The position numbers and the translations under genes are program-made. From Diadema setosum (Eukaryota > Echinodermata > Echinoidea > Diadematoida > Diadematidae), in NCBI RefSeq assembly GCF_964275005.1, contig NC_092686.1, forward strand, positions 45,382,333 to 45,446,332: a DNA stretch of 64,000 bases, read 5' to 3'. Positions 33,553-44,689 of the stretch are shown in pieces (the first letter of the stretch is position 1; each line of letters begins with the position of its first letter). Under the pieces are notes generated by a model that saw only the letters and a program-made list of their open reading frames with translations, was not told where the DNA came from and made no database searches.

Positions 33553-33870
33553 GTCTGTCACTCCTTGACTGTACACTACAAGAAGTCATAGGGTCAAATA
33601 ACTATATCATGTCTTGTCAGTTTCACAAAACTTTTAAACTGAAGAGAATGTTTCTCCAGACCCCAGCTGGAGGGCCTTTGGAGAGGAAATAATCCTCAAC
33701 AACTTTAGCTTACCAGTCATTATCATTTGGGTATTTCCGCTGTTTCATTGCTGAGTTGGCCTTGATTGGAATCGTGGTTTTTTTTTTCAGTTTCCCTTTC
33801 AAAAGGTTAGTTATAACAATCATGAAAAGGGTCTGAATGAAAGACCTGTTTGGTTGCTTCACAACCGCAA

Positions 33871-33871
<1 letters not shown>

Positions 33872-33918
<47 letters not shown>
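33872..33918. repeat. (CA)n microsatellite
   Basis: About 22 CA units. The flanks (GGTTGCTTCACAACC before, AAAAAGAA after) match 51598-51662 in unit C, where the microsatellite is a (TA)n run. Confidence 0.95.
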
Positions 33919-33920
<2 letters not shown>

Positions 33921-34093
33921 GTATTTTCACATCGCATAAAAAGAAGCCTAAAGACCCGTTACGAGATTTAATTTGTCATCTGAAAAGTGCAAGGTTTCCA
34001 TCAGTTGTCTCTCTCATCAGGAGCACCTGATCATTAACTCTTATTGCATAATGCGATGATTTCATCATCTCTAGGCTCTTTGGCTTCAAAAGT

Positions 34094-34482
34094 TTAAAGG
34101 GATAGTACAGTATTAGTGGAGATGAGAATTGGGCTTTTAACTTTTTGTGAGATACCAAGAAAACACTTATGAAATAGTACAGAGCATACCATTTTAAGAG
34201 GAATTCAAAGTTTATTTGATGAAAATCAGGTTTGGAATGGCTGAAACATCCAAAAACAAAGTAAAACAAAGCGATCGTAATAAAATGTGGGTCCCACACT
34301 TTATTGAATCACTCTGTTTTGGATATCTCAGCCATTTCAAAACCAATTTTCATCAAATAAAAGTTGAATTCCTCATGGAATTACATGCTCTTTCATATTT
34401 CATAAGAGGTTTCTCATTATCTCACCAAAAAATGTTAGAAACCTGAACTTAGGTCTCAACCAAAACTATACAATACCTTTAA
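34094..34482. mobile_element. MITE family 1, second copy
   Basis: TTAAAGGGATAGTACAGTAT to ATACCTTTAAAG. Same inverted layout as 6524-6914. Unit C lacks it at the matching position (about 51840), so it inserted after the B/C duplication. Confidence 0.88.
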
Positions 34483-34627
34483 AGGTTTAAAAGTTGAAAT
34501 TAAGGATTCATGGTGTAAAAAGGATCAATGTGACAGAATTTAATACAATCCTTCTATTTACCACCTACTGTAAACTAGAATCGTGAGAATGGTGAAATTT
34601 GTAAGAAATACAACTTATGAAACATTA

Positions 34628-34735
34628 GGCGTTTTCACATCAGCCCGATAAAAATCCAAGCTCGAGATATTTTTCGCAGAAAATAGTCAGAAAATAGCGC
34701 GCTATTTCGAAACATCGGGCTGATGTGAAAACGCC
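34628..34735. mobile_element. 108-bp palindromic MITE, TA-flanked
   Basis: GGCGTTTTCACATCAGCCCG pairs exactly with the inverted right end. TA lies at both sides (34626-34627 and 34736-34737). No counterpart at the matching place in unit C. Confidence 0.9.
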
Positions 34736-34739
34736 TATA

Positions 34740-35989
34740 GATAATTATATCAGCATACAGCTCTGTATTTGAAATCAAAAGCAGTATACAAAATAAGCTC
34801 TGCAGAAAAAAAATAAAAATTTCGTTTATTACAGATCTCTCCTGATCACTCCTCTTGTTGTCTACCAGTCAGTGGGGCTATATATATATTGTTATATATA
34901 ATTTCCCTCAAATCCCTCGTAAGATATGATGAGAAATGTTGAAAAATCAAAGAATCTTATACTTTCATAAACACAAAATTTGTCGGCATGATAATACTAA
35001 GTAAAAAGGCAATGGATAATTTTCATAGAGATAGAGTTAACTTATATCTGGATAATCTACGGTTTGTTTTGGCCATCGGGACGCCTTGGTAGACCGATAC
35101 TGTCTGTATAGTCCTTGAACTGTGAAAAAAAAATTAATGATTTCACTTTACTTATATATTTCGATAATTATGTATGTAAATTAGGTCGTAATGATCATGC
35201 ATCCTCCAATCATTCACATCTTGTTATCAATTATTTTAACATAGAATGTTTCTACCGGGATAAAAATTTTATCTGGAATAAGATATCTACATGTTTTTCT
35301 TGTTTTTCACAAATTAATTTGCATAAATTATCCAAATTAGGGGTTATTACATTTTGTATAGATACAGTGTCACTTTGGATGAAAAACAAAATCCAAATTT
35401 CACGTGGAACATGTGTGCCAAGTAGAACAGTAGTAATGTATATAAAATGTAGCGATTATGCCTTTTTACGCTCTTAGCAAGCCTACTAGCTTGAAGTTTA
35501 CTGAGATAGATGCCTATACTGGAATGACGCAATATTGATATCAACCACTCAGAGTCACGCTTATATAGGCAAAAAGGAGCACATGCCATGGACAGAAGAA
35601 CGTGAACAAATTTTCTTTATTTGACATAATATGTACACACACTCGCCATGATTGCCATTAATGTACTTTATTCATTCTTTGATTTGCTCTAGATAATTAT
35701 ATACCATTATAAAATACATTGTAATAAGTAACAAACAAAGAAACAAACAATGACAAAGAAATGGAGATATCGATTGCCACACAGTTGATTGGGCTACGTC
35801 CACTTCTCCCCAATCACTATTAGTGTAAAAGCCTTGGACCTTCAGCCTTTAATTTGAAGTTCAATGATCTCGACCACTCGTCTTTATCCACCACAAAGGC
35901 AGTTATGCGAATATTATATTGCTATCCAAATAACAAGCATTACCTTTTGACTCACCAGGCGGAATCATAGCAAAAAGAAAAGTACTTTA
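34740..35989. other. end of unit B duplication and featureless DNA
   Basis: Weak similarity to 51910-52270 continues to about 35000. The open frame at 35115-35477 has low-complexity composition and no recognisable family. Confidence 0.45.
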
Positions 35990-36330
35990 AAGGGATTATA
36001 TAAATTTGGTTGAAACCTAACTTAGGGTTTCTATCACTTTTTAGTGAGAAAAGCCTCTCATGAAATATGAAAGAACAGGTAATTCAAAGACGGATTCAAC
36101 GTTTATTTGATGAAAATTTGGTTTAAAAGTGGCTAAAATGTCCCAAACAACATTTCCTAATAAATGACGGGACCCACGTTTTATCAAGATTACTTTGTTT
36201 TTGAATGACTCATACATTCCAAAACTGATTTTCATCTCATAAACTTTGAATTCATTTTCGACTAGTATGCTCTTTATTATTCCATGAGTGGTTCTTGATA
36301 TCTCGTGCATGGTCAGTGACCACTGACTTT
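35990..36330. mobile_element. MITE family 1, decayed copy
   Basis: Begins TTTAAAGGGATTATAT and has GAAAATTTGGTTTAAAAGTGGC and GATTTTCATCTCATAAACTT arms in inverted order. More diverged than the other copies. Confidence 0.75.
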
Positions 36331-36959
36331 GATTCCCCTCCCCCAGCCCGACATTTTATTCAAAGAACAGTGACCTTTCACTCTCACCTTTAGACCAAGG
36401 TGCGGTGACATCTGATCTTATGAAAATGAATTTACAGCCAGACTGCTGAATTGCAGATTTTTATCTTCTTTCTTTTTTTATATTTCCTTTGGGCTATACC
36501 ATACATAATCATGCAATCGTATTTCGATTGCAGCATGAAACTATGCAATCATTATGATAAAAAAAGATGGAATGACACATTATGAACAAAATTTCCACAT
36601 AAATCAATTAGACTTGTACATATCAAGACAGCTGCTATACAGGCAAGTTAAGCATATTTCACAATCATGCTTATATCTATGCAATTTATGCACAAAAACG
36701 CGTAATGATAAAAATATATCAAATATTTGAAATTTTCAAATCATGCTTTATTATAGTGAGAAGAAAAGAGGGACCCAAGTGGTGACTACAAGTGAGATAT
36801 ATTATGGAGACGAAGAGAGAAAGGGTAAGAGGAAGACAGATACCAGGAGAGATAGAAAGAGATAGAAGATAAATCATACGACAAACCATATGAACTACAT
36901 AAGAAACCTTCGTGGAATCCGCGAGCATGTGGACAGACATGATTATGAAGTTTTCATCC

Positions 36960-37320
36960 ATGTCTTCATGACAACTCGACTGTGGATGCAGAAATCAGTT
37001 CTGACTGGTTTGAGCCAAAGTTAACAGCGCAGATTTCAGAGACTTCAGAATATGGCTGCACAGTCAGTGACTCTATAGAGGAATAGGGTTCATATCGTAG
37101 CTCAATTTTGCGAGATCTCCATTGGCTTCCTATTATAAGGGAGGTGGAAGAGATTTCCACCTCCCCGCTATCATTGAGAGGATTCACTTCAAGCACGTTC
37201 TTCTTGTGTTTAAAGCGCTTACAGGCAAATCTCCATCCTATATTTCAGAGCTCCTAGTTGGGCATTAACCAGCTCGTAGAGTGAGATCAGCAAAGCAAGA
37301 TCAATTTGAAAGGAATTTCT
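36960..37320 (+). mobile_element. LINE fragment: C-terminal part of a reverse transcriptase ORF
   Basis: Plus-strand pieces match the end of CR1/L2-type RT proteins: RFQRLQNMAAQSVTL, then LHWLPI, then RIHFKHVLLVFKALTGKSPS YISELL-like sequence. The copy is interrupted by a 25-30-bp hairpin (37139-37165) between LPI and the RIHFK part, and its continuation is displaced by a MITE at 37325. It is a 5'-truncated, inactive copy. Confidence 0.78.
37139..37165. repeat. 11-bp-stem hairpin inserted in a LINE
   Basis: GGGAGGTGGAA, loop gagat, exact reverse complement TTCCACCTCCC. The LINE reading 'CATTGGCTTCCTATTA' resumes after it at ATTGAGAGGATTCAC, so the hairpin and a few flanking bases look inserted. 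Confidence 0.92.
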
Positions 37321-37324
37321 CACA

Positions 37325-37605
37325 TTAAAGGGTGGGCACAGTTCTGGTCGAGGTGAGGATTTAGCTTTTAACGTTTTGCAAGATATTCAGAAACCACTCT
37401 ATGAGATGTCAAAGAGCATGCAATTCTAAGGGGTATCAAAAGTTTATTTGATGAAAATCGGTTTTGAAGTGGCCGAGATATCCTAAAACAAGGTGAAACA
37501 AAGAGATCCTAATAAAGTTATGGCCTGCAGTCTTTTATAATTATCACCTTTTTGGATATCTCAGCCATTTGAAAACCAATTTTCATCAAATAAACGTTGA
37601 ATCCT
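37325..37605. mobile_element. MITE family 1, copy with a truncated right end
   Basis: TTAAAGGGTGGGCACAGTTC to GTTGAATCCTTCTT, where it joins LINE sequence directly. The duplicate at 39651-40027 keeps the part missing here, so the loss happened after the local duplication. Confidence 0.85.
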
Positions 37606-38602
37606 TCTTTATCATGTTCAGTGACTCACCTGAAGACCTATCACTGCTGGCAGCTCACATACGCCTTCCTACGAATCGCACCTAAACCTTGACTTCAGAT
37701 TAAAGAAATTAGATATCCCAACAGCATATTAAAATATCCAAAACAGCAATCCAAATAAAAGACGGGACCCACCTTTTATCAAGATTACTTTGTTTTACTT
37801 TGTTTTTGAATGACTCACCCATTCCAAAACTGATTGTCATCTCATAAACTTTGAATTCCTTTTCGACCAGTATGATTCATATTGTTTCATAAATGGTTCT
37901 TGGTATCTCGCAAAAAACTTGAAAGGTAAATTTTCATCTCTACCAATACTATACCATCCCTCTAACTGATTTTGTGACGGTTGACTTTGACTCCTTACTG
38001 CTTACACCTGTAACTGTTTATTAATTTTTATCTTTCTTGTTTCCCCTGGACAACAAGCTAGAATTATGGCTGGACAACGACATTTTAATCAAAGTACTTT
38101 CACCTTTAGATCAAGGTACGGAGACCTCTGATCTTAGATAGTAAGTAATGGTTGATGAAAATGAATTTACAGCCAGCCGGCTGAATTGCAGATTTTTATC
38201 ATTTTTTTTACATTTCCTTTGGGCTGTACCATATATAATCATGCAATCATATTTCGATCGCAGCATGAAACTATGCAATCATTATGCGAAAAAAAAAGAT
38301 AGAATGACACATAATGAACAAAATTTCAAAATAAATCAATAACTTGTACATACATATCACACAGCTGCTATACAGGCAAGTTAAGCATATTTCACAAACA
38401 TTATATTTATGTAATATATGAATATGCACAAAAACGTATATAATAAGTATATCAAATATGAGCAAGTCATACTTTCCAAGTAAAATTTTCAAAACATGTT
38501 TGTGCCGAGAAGGAAAGGGGGCCCAAGTGATGACTACAAGGGAGATATATTATGGAGACGAATAAAGAAAGGGCAGGAGGGGGAAAGATAACAGGAGAGA
38601 TA

Positions 38603-39350
38603 CAGTTGGCAGCAGAATTATTCAACCCCCATGCATTATGGACACTCTGGTAAATTGAATAATATCACAATTACTAAATCATATACAAGTGATGAACAGT
38701 CGACAAATGCTTACCCGATCAATAGTCTTTGATTTGCATATAGTTAGAAACTTTGATCATTCATGCATGAAGAGATACGGTCCAGTGAGCACGTTTATAT
38801 GGTAATTTCAGGCCTTTTGGTGATCACTAAAGCGTAACGTGAAATGCTTCGTTGAACATGGTTTGTTCACTCAATGTTTTGATAGGTGACACAATATGAC
38901 TGAATTTGATGTAGGATTCTTAAGATTTCAATTGGTATTTTTCATTTTACAAAAATATTTAAATGAACTAATTTCTAGTGAAACTTGCCACCATAGAGTT
39001 TGTACAGAGGTTTAGTCATGATATTAATAATTCAAAGTTCAAGTCATGTCAAAATGAATATAACCCATTGAAATGCTAAGAGTTGTGTATGGAATGGCAA
39101 GATATCATTTGAAATTCCATAAAACAAAACTAATTAAACATGATTATCAGACCATAACGAGTCATGCTTCAGTGATCACAGAATGTGCTCACTGGACCGT
39201 ATCTCTTCATACATAAATGACCATTGATTGGGTAAGCATTTGTAATAAACTATCTGTTCACCACTTGTATATGATTTAGTAATTGTGATGTTATTCAATT
39301 TGCCAGAGTGTCCATAATGCAAGGGGGTTGAATAGTTCTGCTGCCAACTG
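38603..39350. mobile_element. Tc1-like non-autonomous element, 748 bp
   Basis: CAGTTGGCAGCAGAATTATT at the left pairs with the inverted right end. The inverted repeats run for about 200 bp, with CGTGCTCACTGGACCGTATC near their inner limit. TA duplication flanks it (38601-38602 and 39351-39352). The local duplicate at about 36855-36865 shows the empty site gagagaTAgaaagaga. No transposase ORF. Confidence 0.95.
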
Positions 39351-39439
39351 TAGAAAGAGGTAGAAGAGAAACTAAGCGAAAACCATTATTATGAATTACA
39401 TACGAAATCGTCATGGAATCCGTAAGCGTGTGAACAGAC

Positions 39440-40200
39440 ATAATTGTGAACTACTCATTCATGTCTTCATGACAACTCAATTAAACATGCAGAACTCAGT
39501 TCTGACTGGTTTGAGCCATAGTTAACAGCACAGATTTCAGAGACTCCAGAACTGCACGGTCAGTGATTCTATAGAGGAATAGGGTCGGGTTCATATTTTA
39601 GCCCCATTTTGCAAGATTTTCATAATGCAGAGAGGATTAACTTTAGACATGTAGTTCTGGTCGAGGTGAGGATTTAGCTTTTAACGTTTTGCAAGATATT
39701 CAGAAACCACTCTATGAGATGTCAAAGAGCATGCAATTCTAAGGGGTATCAAAAGTTTATTTGATGAAAATCGGTTTTGAAGTGGCCGAGATATCCAAAA
39801 ACAAGGTGAAACAAAGAGATCCTAATAAAGTTATGGCCTGTAGTCTTTTATTATTATCACCTTTTTGGATATCTCAGCCATTTGAAAACCAATTTTCATC
39901 AAATAAATGTTGAATCCTTCTTAAAATTACATGCTCTTTCATATTTCATAAGGGGTTTCTCATTATCTCACTTAGGGATGTAAATAACACGAATCCCCAC
40001 CTCAACCAGTACTGTAGAGCCCCTTCAACGCTCGGGAGGACAGAGCCTTCTTCATCTCTGAACCCAAGCTTTGGAATGTCCTCCCTCAATGGATCAGGAA
40101 CGCAGATTCTTTATCATGTTCAGTGACTCACCTGAAGACCTATCACTGCTGGCAGCTCACATACGCCTTCCTAAGAATCGCAACTAAACCTTGACTTCAG
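39440..40200 (+). mobile_element. LINE fragment, duplicate copy, split by a MITE
   Basis: The first part (39440-39640) corresponds to 36980-37130. After the MITE (39651-40027), the reading AFFISEPKLWNVLPQWIRNA appears across frames, the usual end of such RT proteins. This matches the rest of the LINE whose first part is at 36960-37320. Confidence 0.72.
39651..40027. mobile_element. MITE family 1, nested in the LINE
   Basis: The left end has lost its first bases and starts at GTTCTGGTCGAGG. The right end is CAACCAGTACTGTAGAGCCC. It is the fuller duplicate of 37325-37605. Confidence 0.85.
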
Positions 40201-40353
40201 ATTAAAGAAATTAGTTACCCCAACAGCATACCGTCTGGACAGTTGAAGTTCAGACATTCTTGATCAGACGCGCAGAGCGCCCTTCAAATGAGGAGACTTG
40301 CGCTATACTGGAAGACATCATCATACCTTTATGCCCGTACAGGTGGTGTAGCG

Positions 40354-40727
40354 TCACGTGATCACGGTTTGTAAATCTGTTAACGGCATTGTTTCACCGT
40401 TTTCATCACTCTTGCAGAAACGTTTCATACACTTAAAGGGAGCAACGAAAACACACCAGCAACAGTACAGGAGGGTGAGCCAGCGCTCGTGTCGACAACA
40501 ATTATTGTCCGTAAACTCCCGCAGCAGTTGCCAATCATCTTCGTCCATCTCTACTCTTTCGTCAAGCCTGCCGCAAATCAATGCATGCTTCGAGCACTCG
40601 AAAATAGTCGGCTGTGTTGATTTCAAGTGGGCCATGCGCGTTTCTTTCACTCTAGCGTGCCCTGCCGACTCACCATCCCCAAACGGCCATTTGTAATCAA
40701 ATCCGATGAAGGCCACGTTGTCTTTCC
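40354..40727 (-). CDS. gene C, coding exon 2 (short form without the membrane pair)
   Basis: Acceptor AACAG (40729-40728), phase 1, joining exon 1 at 44159 to give a 209-residue protein with FGKDNVAFIGFDYKWPFGD at the junction. The alpha/beta part is intact (CSKHALICGRLDERVEMDEDD). After REFTD, copies A and B have about 70-80 further residues with two membrane segments. C goes straight to a short Cys-rich hydrophobic run (about residues 168-183) and a polar tail. Whether this is a real soluble or lipid-anchored paralogue or a decayed copy cannot be decided here. The open frame and intact splice sites favour a functional one. Confidence 0.75.
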
Positions 40728-41484
40728 CTGTTTAGCAGATTTTAAAAGAATAAAGAAAATATTCATATTCAAATAGTATTATAATGAAATGAAATGATCC
40801 TTATTACATTCTTACACACATACATAATGTATACTATATACAGTCATGTGTATGAACATATATACACTGTGTGTGAATATACTACTCATATCTACTTATT
40901 TTTATCTTTACCTCTCCTTCTCCCTATATCCCTCTCGTATAGTTATAAAAAAATTGATGTTGTTATTTGGTTGATGTTTAAAGAAGAATGTGGGTCACGC
41001 GGTATTGGAATCGGGAAAGAGTGCCATAGGGTTCCCAAATATATGTTTCACGGGATAATTTAGTCATTAGAATGAAATTTGGTTATGAAATACATAAATA
41101 GTTGATATAATTGTATTTGGGGTTGTGCAATTACATATTTCCAAATATCTTAATTTTGGTTATTATTAGTTATGCAAAATTGATGTCCTGTGTATGATGT
41201 TCTGTACTTTTATTGGAGTAGAGGCAAACCAGTTGTCACAGTACTTTTTATATAGTTCTGCTTGTTTTGGCCAATGTGGAATATGTTCTTACCGTGCGTT
41301 TTATATATCGGATATTGCTCAACCTACTGATTTGTGTAATTATGATATTTCTCATTCATTTTTATCATGCCTGTAAATGCTTTATTTTGTAACTGTCAGA
41401 AATTATTTGTAATATTATATGCAATTTAGCCCCTGGGCTAGGAGATATAATATCAATAAATAAACCTTTCTATATGTATACACA

Positions 41485-41521
<37 letters not shown>

Positions 41522-41525
41522 TCAG

Positions 41526-41573
41526 GGCTCGACACTAACTTTTCTTTGTGGTGGCTTCCGTTAATGTCGAGCC
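41526..41573. repeat. short inverted repeat GGGCTCGACA...TGTCGAGCCC
   Basis: GGGCTCGACACTAAC pairs imperfectly with GTTAATGTCGAGCCC across an 18-bp loop. Probably a minimal remnant of a TIR element. Confidence 0.7.
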
Positions 41574-41621
41574 CACACGTATATGTATGTACATATATAT
41601 ATAATTTATATGTATTATACA

Positions 41622-41785
41622 AATATCGACTGCTTCAGAGGGGGGTGGTAAAACTATTTGCACCGAGGTGATTTCACAACAGTGCTATCCCCCGAGACGA
41701 AGTCGAGGGACATAGCACTGTTTAGAAATCACCGAGGGCAAATACATGTAGTTTTACCATGACCCGAATGAAAGCAGTCGATATT
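41622..41785. mobile_element. 164-bp palindromic MITE
   Basis: AATATCGACTGCTT and its inverse at the ends. GGTAAAACTATTTGC, GGTGATTTC and GTGCTATCCC inner words repeat inverted. TA-rich flanks. Confidence 0.88.
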
Positions 41786-41867
41786 ATATATATATTTATA
41801 TTCCTCTAGAGCATTTTACTAGAGTGATGACAAGGTTCCCTTTTGGAAATATGTAGGCTTAACGTTA

Positions 41868-42123
41868 TTCTCTAAAAAAATCAAGTGACAATATTCACTC
41901 TTAAAGGAGTGAATACAAAAAAGAGTGAATGTAGAGTGAAATTGGATTTTGGAGTGACCTCAGGGATCACTCGAAGACTTTGGAGTGATCCTGACGTCCC
42001 TCTAAAACGAGTGAGAATGAACATTTTCACTCAAAATTTGTTCAAATTTCACTTTGAAGTCACTCTCTTTTTTTGTATTCACGCCTTCAAGAGTGACTAT
42101 TTTCACTCGATTTTTTTAGAGAG
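41868..42123. mobile_element. MITE family 2, second copy
   Basis: The same ACTCACTC-rich palindrome as 24437-24727, TA-flanked, with a short internal deletion. It is in the intron of gene C. Confidence 0.9.
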
Positions 42124-43061
42124 TAGTTCTAGGCCGTGACAGTGCATGCAGCGCGTAGCGAACGACACCGCTGCGCTGTGTAATGTAATAGGCCGCCGTG
42201 TATTCACTATTGTTGATTCCTCCGAGCTATACAGCATAGAACTGCGAGAGGAGGTCCAGGACTAGAAGTAAGCTTAAAGCGTCTTCGTTATCCAGATCAT
42301 CTTCAAAATCGGGTGGGGGGAGGTACATAGACGAAAATTAAATTTCATTACTTTAAGGTAGCAGTATTTGGATTGAGGGGGAAGATGTTTAATATTCAAA
42401 TGAATATGGGACTACTGTATAATGCGGATCTTTAATTTCATCATGTTGTTCCATACTCTTTATGATATTTCACATAGTATTCTATCAAAACATAGTTCTT
42501 GGATCTTATCTTACTGTGTTAATTCAAGAGAGTGCCTCGACGAATAAACATCTTTCTTTGCATCTGGAATATCCTCCAGAAAGAAAATGCTGTGTTCTAA
42601 TACAATAGTTTGACTGATAATCCAACTTAAAAGCCTTGCAAAGTAACCTTTCGACAACGATACCTCCAGGAAGAAACGTTATATATCTTTTGGAACATCC
42701 AACGATATTAGTTGTATTGTACTTAAAATATTATTAGTAGTAGTTGTAGTCGTAGTATTTATGCACTCTCAACTTATTTTTTCATTGTTTGATGCTCCTA
42801 GAAATGAAATATTAAATGAATGATGAATATATCATATCAAAAACTAAAGTTCATACCATGTTGAAGTATACGTAAAGATTGAAACCTTGTTTCTACGCTT
42901 ACAATAGTATGCTGATAATATCTATTTTTTCATATCGCATGAAACTTTTTTAATTTCTCCTTGGTATCCACAAAATAACCTAAATCAATAGAAAAAATGA
43001 CCTAAAATGTTCATTTCCTGATTGACAGATTGTGGTTTACCTCAGCTGTAGTCTGTCTCGG

Positions 43062-43262
43062 TTACAGCTCGTTATTCCGAAGGTTCGTTATTCCGAAGGC
43101 TCCTTATTCCTAATCGACAAGATTCGTTATTCCGAAGGTTCATTGTTCCGAATTTCATTTTCGGATTAACCAATCTTCGGAATAACGAACCTTCGGAATA
43201 ACGCCACAAATTTTCGGAATAACGAACCTTCGGAATAGCGAACCTTGGAATAACGAACAGCA
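43062..43262. repeat. foldback array of the word 'CGTTATTCCGAAGGTT'
   Basis: The left half carries CGTTATTCCGAAGG words and the right half their inverse CCTTCGGAATAACG, at irregular spacing. The decayed relative is at 20690-20930. No ORF and no clear target duplication. Confidence 0.88.
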
Positions 43263-44158
43263 CCGGTCTGTCTCTTCGATATTTAAGCCTTGATTTGATT
43301 TTTTTTTTTTGCTCACTAAGATTAAGCAAGAAAACCTGAAATAAAATGAATTATCTCCAGACATTCAATTCCAGTCAAATCTCTGCAGTCCATTCAAAGC
43401 GTGACGTCTCATAGATTAATGAAAAAAAAATGAAAATTTACATCCATTGATTCTACATTATAGTACTGTCGTCACGAAGTACCTGGCTTTGTTTTCAGCA
43501 GTATCACAATTTTTTTTCATTATTAATGACAATTTGACAGCATATTCGACTTGACCCATATGAAATGAACGGATTAGAGAAGCAGCATATTAATATGCCA
43601 TGTAAATTTCACCCGTTTTCGTCAAAATTTTATGCAGATGAAATGAGGGAATGGCGTTATTTCCTTACAAAACTTCCGCTGACCTACACTTAAACTTCTG
43701 TCCTTCGTCTTAACGCTTTTCTGCTTTGCAATGACAATCAGTAGTCACTTTTAGGATAGAAGTTGTCAGTTAGTGAATTATGAACCAACTGCATAAATTT
43801 GATTATATTTCAGTTCACAAAACAACAAAGGCTTTGCTAGTTCATTATCTGCAGCTGATTTCCATATGGGATTGTGAAAAACAAATTAGGTAAAAACGTG
43901 AGAAACTTTCTCACTTCACTAAAGATTTTGATGTGACTTCGTTCTAATGGTCTGCTTTTCTGATTTTGATCTTAAAGTCAACCTGACCGTGCCATAAAAG
44001 TATTGCACTTTAAAATAAGTATAAATAACAGTTAAAAAACATACACAGACCATTGTCTCTTAAAAGACATGGGTGTATTAAAAAAAGTTGTTTTGTATTC
44101 TTTTTTTGTAGTTCAATCAGTTTCCTTTCTAATGAGGGTGAATGTTTCAGAACGTTAC

Positions 44159-44414
44159 CGAAAACTCTCTTCGCATTCGACAGAAATCCATTGTAAAGGG
44201 CGTCTGTAATATTGGTGATGGCAAAACCGCGATTGTGTTTGGAGTGACAGAGTATAATGCCATCCACGTTCATTGAGTCCAGTGGGTAGCTTCCAACATC
44301 ATTGTACGGTAGTTTGACGAATTTGATATCAGCATTGCTTGTTTCTCTAAGACGCGTTAGAAGAGCTTGGATGTTGGTCTGAATATCAGACGTGCAAACT
44401 CCGATCGTTGGCAT
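44159..44414 (-). CDS. gene C, coding exon 1 (Rossmann-like N-terminal domain)
   Basis: Same length and splice site as A and B: 85 codons plus one base, ending G|GTAACG. MPTIGVCTS, TNIQALLTRLRETSNADIKF, DGIILCHSKHNRGFAITNIT. It carries more replacements in the second half than A or B (RR to RG, DEF to NGF), so C is the most diverged of the three. The upstream match to B (GTCACCATG back to CCTATTCCTCAG) continues for about 60 bases, including the acceptor-like site. Confidence 0.85.
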
Positions 44415-44689
44415 GGTGACGGTGCCTGCTCACACGGTCAGTGATTCTGAGGAATAGGGGACATGTAAGAATTAGTACATGTAAATGAGTATTGAACCGT
44501 CACATATCACATGAGTACAATGCATAGGCCTTCATAGCATTGTGTTCTTAAAACAACAAAAACAAATAACACTAATCGGACTGAAGGTACGAATGAATGG
44601 AGGACCTCTCCACCATTCCATCGTCATGCAAGATTAAAATGGACTTTGTACCTTTCAGACCAGAAAAGTGCGGCAGTAAAGTTTCACCT

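Larger units (their letters stand above)
36120..37731. repeat. local tandem duplication, unit 1
   Basis: Aligns with 37732-40239 in the same order: a MITE family 1 piece, a 'CTTTGGGCTATACCAT' stretch, 'GAGATATATTATGGAGACGAA', a LINE fragment, a second MITE family 1 copy and a closing 'CTTGACTTCAGATTAAAGAAATTAG'. Confidence 0.88.
37732..40239. repeat. local tandem duplication, unit 2
   Basis: Second copy of 36120-37731. It is longer because of a Tc1-like insertion (38603-39350) and because it retains the right half of the MITE. It has lost the LPI-to-YISELL part of the LINE. Confidence 0.88.
40728..44158 (-). other. intron of gene C
   Basis: A 3,431-bp phase-1 intron, the longest of the three. 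It contains the elements listed at 41526-42123 and 43062-43262, a (TA)n run near 41484-41520, and parts shared with the intron of B (about 42745-42900). Around 41180-41470, 'GCCCCTGGGCTAGGAGATAT' followed by AATAAATAAA could be the 3' end of another LINE; this is not firm. Confidence 0.78.

Noticed and set aside
35115-35477. 120-codon plus-strand frame
   Set aside because: No domain, no paralogue in unit C and AT-driven composition. It is probably chance.
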